Source: a bacterium (GTDB lineage Bacteria; Vulcanimicrobiota; Xenobia; Xenobiales; JADMJV01). From it: a stretch of 34,395 bases of DNA. Positions 31,206-34,395 of the stretch are shown here, one piece after another; positions within the stretch are counted from its first letter, which is position 1; the number at the start of each line of letters is the position of its first letter. The notes beneath the pieces were generated by a model that saw nothing but the letters and a program-made list of their open reading frames with translations, had not been told where the DNA came from and did not search any database. Made by a program: the position numbers and the translations under genes. The stretch spans positions 1-34,395 of the forward strand of contig JADMJV010000150.1 of assembly GCA_018780265.1 (NCBI GenBank), in the 5' to 3' direction.

Positions 31206-31970
31206 TTAGGGAAGTGGCGTAAACAGGGGCTCGTCGCCTGGAGGGGGCTCGTAGACGGGCGGCGCTGGCCGGGATGGCGGAATGGGCGTGAAGAGGGGCT
31301 CGGGTCGGGTCGGAGGAGGATCGGTTCGGGCTGGTGGTCGGTAGTAAGGTTGACGGGGCGGGGTATAAGGGGGAGCTACGAAGGCCGGTTGGCTCACTGG
31401 GAAATGGTAAGGCAGGGATACGGGCGGACTTGGGACGGGACGAAAGGGCGCAGGGGCCACCGGCAGGTTGGGCCAGACCAGACTGATCCGCAGGTCCTGG
31501 CCTGGCTTGATCTCAAATTTCTTGGGCCTGGCCTGTATCGGCCCGCGACGGGCCGTCACTTCGTAGCTCCCCGGACTCAATTTCCAGGGGCCCTGCCCGC
31601 GCAGGCGTCGGGGGACCCCTGGTCCCAATTGGATTTCCGCCTTGTCGACCTGGTTCAAGCTCAGGGTTGCCTGTTTGGGGGGAAGCCGCATGCTAACCGA
31701 CCGAGTGGACGGGAAGTCCACACTGACCAGGGCCTGATAAAATCCTTTTTTGCGCAGTTCAAGTCTATGCTTCCCCGATTTTGGGGTCAGCGTAAGCGGA
31801 GTTCTTCCTTGGACCGTTCCATCCAGCCACACTTCGGCTTGCGGGGGGTCGCTTTGCACCAGGAGTCGCCCGACTCGGTCTTTTTTGGGTGTGGCGAAGG
31901 CGCCAGCAAGCGCTGCCAACCCTAGTGACAGCGCGGCGGCGTAGGCTACCGATTGAAGTGACCCTTGCAT
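31206..31970 (-). CDS. Secreted PEGA-domain protein with Pro-rich tail
   Basis: A 254-residue protein with a signal peptide (YAAALSLGLAALAGAFA), a PEGA-like domain (GRLLVQSDPPQAEVWLDGT, QGRTPLTLTPKSGKHRLELR; residues 33-75) and a second strand-rich segment, then a tail rich in Pro, Tyr and Arg (about 165-254). PEGA domains are surface- or wall-associated. The Pro-rich tail suggests a passage through the envelope. It is divergent from 32064-32798 with 93 bp between starts. Confidence 0.7.
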   Translation of the reverse strand: MQGSLQSVAYAAALSLGLAALAGAFATPKKDRVGRLLVQSDPPQAEVWLDGTVQGRTPLTLTPKSGKHRLELRKKGFYQALVSVDFPSTRSVSMRLPPKQATLSLNQVDKAEIQLGPGVPRRLRGQGPWKLSPGSYEVTARRGPIQARPKKFEIKPGQDLRISLVWPNLPVAPAPFRPVPSPPVSLPYHFPVSQPAFVAPPYTPPRQPYYRPPARTDPPPTRPEPLFTPIPPSRPAPPVYEPPPGDEPLFTPLP

Positions 31971-32063
31971 ACTTCATGGATTGTATGGGTTCGGCCTGGA
32001 GTCCTTCGAGAACATTTGCGTCCGGTGGCAAGTATTCTGCAGTTGGCGCAAAAGGAACCTGGA

Positions 32064-32798
32064 ATGCGGTCCGGCGGGCGAGCTTCGTTGATCCTTTTGA
32101 CTCTTAGCGCATTGATGCTGGCTGGGTTAACCTGGCAATTGACCCGGAGGCATCAGCAGTTGGATCGACTGTATCGGCAGTTGACCTGGTCCGTCCGGCG
32201 CGCCGATGAGGGCGAGCGTTTGACGTTAGCCCAGCGTGCGTATTTGCAGGGAGACTACATCGAGTCCTTGCGGCAGTTGGGGAAACCCACTAGCACCGCC
32301 GACAAAGAGCTGCAGGCATCGTTGTTCTCGTGTCTCCTGTTTGATCTGCCCTGGCCTCAACAGTTGATGGCCTCTGCTCAATTGGAGTCATCCTCTGGAG
32401 GTCGTCCGCGTTTGCTCGCCCGGGTGGTTCAGTCTGGATACGCGGGGGAATCGGATCGCGTCCGTTTGGATCTTTTGGGTTGGAATGGTCAGCGCCTGGA
32501 GGAACTCAGGCCTGAATTCAAATCGGCCGGTTGGTTGGGTCAGAGCGACGAGTGGGCCTTGGTAGAGGAATTCACCACGGTTCATCTCGACCGCAAGGAT
32601 ACCAAACAGTCTCAGTTGTGGGTGGCGGGTAAAACCCGGTCCGGTCGTAATCGGTTGGAAGTTGTCTACGGTTTTTCTCGTTGGCAGCGCTGGGTGCTGG
32701 TTTCTGCTAAACCTGCCCGACGCCAGACCGACAGGGTCTCGGTTTCCGGTAGTCAGGCCTATAAATTGGTAGACGACGAGTGGGTGAAGCTTCGCTAA
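32064..32798 (+). CDS. Membrane-anchored protein of unknown function
   Basis: A 244-residue protein with one N-terminal membrane helix (LILLTLSALMLAGLTWQL), a coiled-coil-like stretch (HQQLDRLYRQLTWSVRRADE) and a strand-rich C-terminal half. I recognise no family. ATG 32064 has AAAGGA upstream; earlier in-frame starts (31965) are not preceded by a ribosome binding site and lie over the divergent gene. Its stop overlaps the convergent ARPP-1 gene by 4 bp. Confidence 0.55.
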   Translation: MRSGGRASLILLTLSALMLAGLTWQLTRRHQQLDRLYRQLTWSVRRADEGERLTLAQRAYLQGDYIESLRQLGKPTSTADKELQASLFSCLLFDLPWPQQLMASAQLESSSGGRPRLLARVVQSGYAGESDRVRLDLLGWNGQRLEELRPEFKSAGWLGQSDEWALVEEFTTVHLDRKDTKQSQLWVAGKTRSGRNRLEVVYGFSRWQRWVLVSAKPARRQTDRVSVSGSQAYKLVDDEWVKLR

Positions 32799-33838
32799 CG
32801 TGGCCGAGTGGGTTTGACCATTTCTATGGCCGGCGGCCACGGCGATGGTATCGGTGTCGGTTTGACGATCCGGGGCCGTTCGTTGCAGAGCACCTGCAGG
32901 TGAAGCAAGCCTTCGTCTAGCACCAGGGCCTGCCCGTCGCGAGCGCCCTGGTGTAGAGTGTAGAGGCGTCCGTCACCAGGGGTTCGACCGGATGACCAGG
33001 GACCCTCGGCGATGTCACTGAGGAAGTTGCGAACTTGGGTCCTGCTCAGACTTCCGCTGGGAGCTCTGCAGAGACAGGCTTCCAGGGCGTAGCTGCGCAA
33101 CAGTTTTGGCCAAAGGGAAATTAGCAGGCGTCGGTCTGGAAAAACATCGACCGCGACAATGCGATTGCCCAGTTGCACAACCACTCCGTTCATTTCGGGA
33201 TGGTCGTCAGGGAGGTCGCGCAAGTTGGCAACCATGCTGCTGATTCGTCCAGACAGTCGGGAATCTTCGTAGACTGCATTCAAAGCTTGAGTTGGCGCGG
33301 CCACGCCGCCGGATTTGCAGGTCTCGGCTACGGAGTCCCACACTCCCTGCTGGCCAGCGGTCGAGAGTGCAGCCTGGCGGACTTTGGCGTTGCTGATGGT
33401 GCCTCTTGAGTCAAATTTGATCTTGGAACCCTGGTAGCTCCAGCGACCGTGCTCCACACAGAAGGCGGCCACCGTGACCTCTCCTGAATCGACCGGCAAA
33501 AACAGGTCGTGTTCCAAGATTCGGTCCTGGCGTGCTCCACTGAGCACTTCACCGGCCATAATGAAGATGGGTCGGTCGCCGTGATTTTCCACGATCAAGC
33601 GGTTGACGTCTCCCCCTTCGCTCACTTCCTTTACCGTCAGTTCCCCTTGCATGAGGGCTGCGTCTAAAGAGCGACAGCGCGGCATGGAGCCTGGCGGGCC
33701 GGAGATGGGGTACAGTACCAGCAAGCCTGATCGGGAGCCTGAACCGATTTCGGTGTTGTAGAGCCAACGGGTCCAGGTGCTCTTGGCCTGAACCGCCAGA
33801 GCCAGCAATACAAAGAAGATTATCTTCCACATGCGCAT
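32795..33838 (-). CDS. ARPP-1 (DUF6569) domain protein, exported
   Basis: A 347-residue protein with a signal peptide (IIFFVLLALAVQA) and the conserved core ENHGDRPIFIMAGEVLSGAR ... QDRILEHDLFLPVDSG ... CVEHGRW (about 83-133), which is the ARPP-1 domain (ARG and rhodanese-phosphatase-superfamily associated). The function of the domain is unknown. A Pro-rich tail follows the domain. Upstream, on the same strand, is the partial gene at the right edge, 48 bp away. Confidence 0.8.
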   Translation of the reverse strand: MRMWKIIFFVLLALAVQAKSTWTRWLYNTEIGSGSRSGLLVLYPISGPPGSMPRCRSLDAALMQGELTVKEVSEGGDVNRLIVENHGDRPIFIMAGEVLSGARQDRILEHDLFLPVDSGEVTVAAFCVEHGRWSYQGSKIKFDSRGTISNAKVRQAALSTAGQQGVWDSVAETCKSGGVAAPTQALNAVYEDSRLSGRISSMVANLRDLPDDHPEMNGVVVQLGNRIVAVDVFPDRRLLISLWPKLLRSYALEACLCRAPSGSLSRTQVRNFLSDIAEGPWSSGRTPGDGRLYTLHQGARDGQALVLDEGLLHLQVLCNERPRIVKPTPIPSPWPPAIEMVKPTRPR

Positions 33839-33886
33839 GGGACGCCTGTCGCAGTTGGTTGAGGAATCTTTCGTTGTCGAAAAAAT

Positions 33887-34393
33887 CTAGGGCGCTTTGG
33901 TCGAAGTTGCTACGGGGGTGGGTGTGCCAGGCCGAGTCGTTGGAGATACCGCTGGAGAGGGTGTGGGGGTGGCTGGTGCAGGAGTAGCCGTTGCGGCGAC
34001 TGGAGAAGCCGTCGATTCCGGGGCCGGGCTGCCAGAGGCTGCCGGAGCGGGGCTGGGACTGTCCGCTGGCAATGGCTTTCCAAAGGTGGCGATGATGGCT
34101 ACAAATTCTGGTTCGTGGCGCGGAAAATCGGCTGCGGTGGAGGTAAAGCTGACCATCCAGAAGTCGCCCGAGGGTCGGGCTTGCAGGTAGGTCCTGCAAT
34201 GCAGCTTCAGGCCATCTCTCTCGTGGTCGAAGTCGACGATATCGGAAGGGGAGGGCAGGGCTTTGAAGTCCTTTAGCTTTTTGAATTCGCTCTCGCAGCG
34301 GCCACGAACTTCTTGCAGGGTTCCCTTGAGAGGTCCGCTGACAACCATGTTCTCCTGAAAACTGTCCTCAGGCGAGTTCAGGGGGCTGCGTGC
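33887..34393 (-). CDS. Secreted protein with Pro/Ser/Thr-rich tail (5' truncated by window edge)
   Basis: The visible 168 codons run from the right edge to a stop at 33887. An internal ATG at 34348 has AGGAG close by, but the frame continues upstream without a stop, reading RSPLNSPEDSFQENMVVSGP, which fits the pattern of PsbP/DUF1795-like proteins where such text lies mid-domain (FxENMVV). So the gene is likely cut by the edge. The folded part ends near GKPLPAD; then comes a repetitive linker of Ala, Thr, Ser and Pro (about 60 residues). Function unknown. Confidence 0.55.
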   Translation of the reverse strand, partial: ARSPLNSPEDSFQENMVVSGPLKGTLQEVRGRCESEFKKLKDFKALPSPSDIVDFDHERDGLKLHCRTYLQARPSGDFWMVSFTSTAADFPRHEPEFVAIIATFGKPLPADSPSPAPAASGSPAPESTASPVAATATPAPATPTPSPAVSPTTRPGTPTPVATSTKAP

Positions 34394-34395
34394 AA

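Overview
This 34.4 kb window comes from a high-GC bacterial chromosome. An outer membrane is implied by a DcaP-like porin that ends in Phe, a lipobox protein, a PEGA-domain protein and several proteins with signal peptides. The gene mix is that of an uncultured or little-studied environmental phylum: a DUF4953/DUF5117-type metalloprotease, a TIGR04552-like protein, Gly-rich zinc ribbons, and proteins with a short shared N-terminal tail of the form MQI[NQ]xTPxxxY. The tail reminded me of Vulcanimicrobiota/Eremiobacterota-type genomes, but the sequence does not prove this. Codon composition looks uniform, and only the left edge carries an obvious mobile element.

Layout. Positions 1-522 hold the right end of an IS66-family insertion sequence inside the remains of another gene. 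Positions 519-11397 hold mostly unlinked genes: an esterase, a secreted metalloprotease coupled to a P1B metal ATPase, an SCP2-like protein behind a phosphatase/Rossmann fusion, a divergent unknown gene with a methyltransferase, and a TIGR04552-like protein.

The core of the window is 11451-15527. A near-consensus sigma70 promoter with a palindrome over its -35 box precedes a short leader ORF and an intrinsic terminator. Then follow, in one direction, a 66-aa probable ubiquitin-like protein, two tandem Y-RNA-like non-coding RNAs (the first with a full tRNA-like module), a TROVE-like/vWA (Ro60-like) protein, a probable E2-like protein with a GICL motif, a ThiF/E1-like adenylating enzyme and a JAMM peptidase. 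I read this as a Ro-Y RNA particle coupled to a ubiquitin-like conjugation pathway. It is the strongest candidate here for an undescribed system. A second operon of rhodanese, NurA-like nuclease and HerA-like ATPase (16210-19185) lies just downstream.

Positions 19182-23769 carry TPR and coiled-coil proteins, a FabH/OleA-like thiolase, a zf-TFIIB protein and phosphoglycerate mutase (gpmI). From 23782 onward come a Gly-rich zinc-ribbon protein with its own promoter and terminator, then an envelope region: a DUF3299 lipoprotein with an ABC-2 exporter operon, facing a MacB/LolD-type ABC pair with a porin on the opposite strand. The window ends with a PEGA protein, an ARPP-1 domain protein, and a secreted or lipid-exposed protein cut by the right edge.
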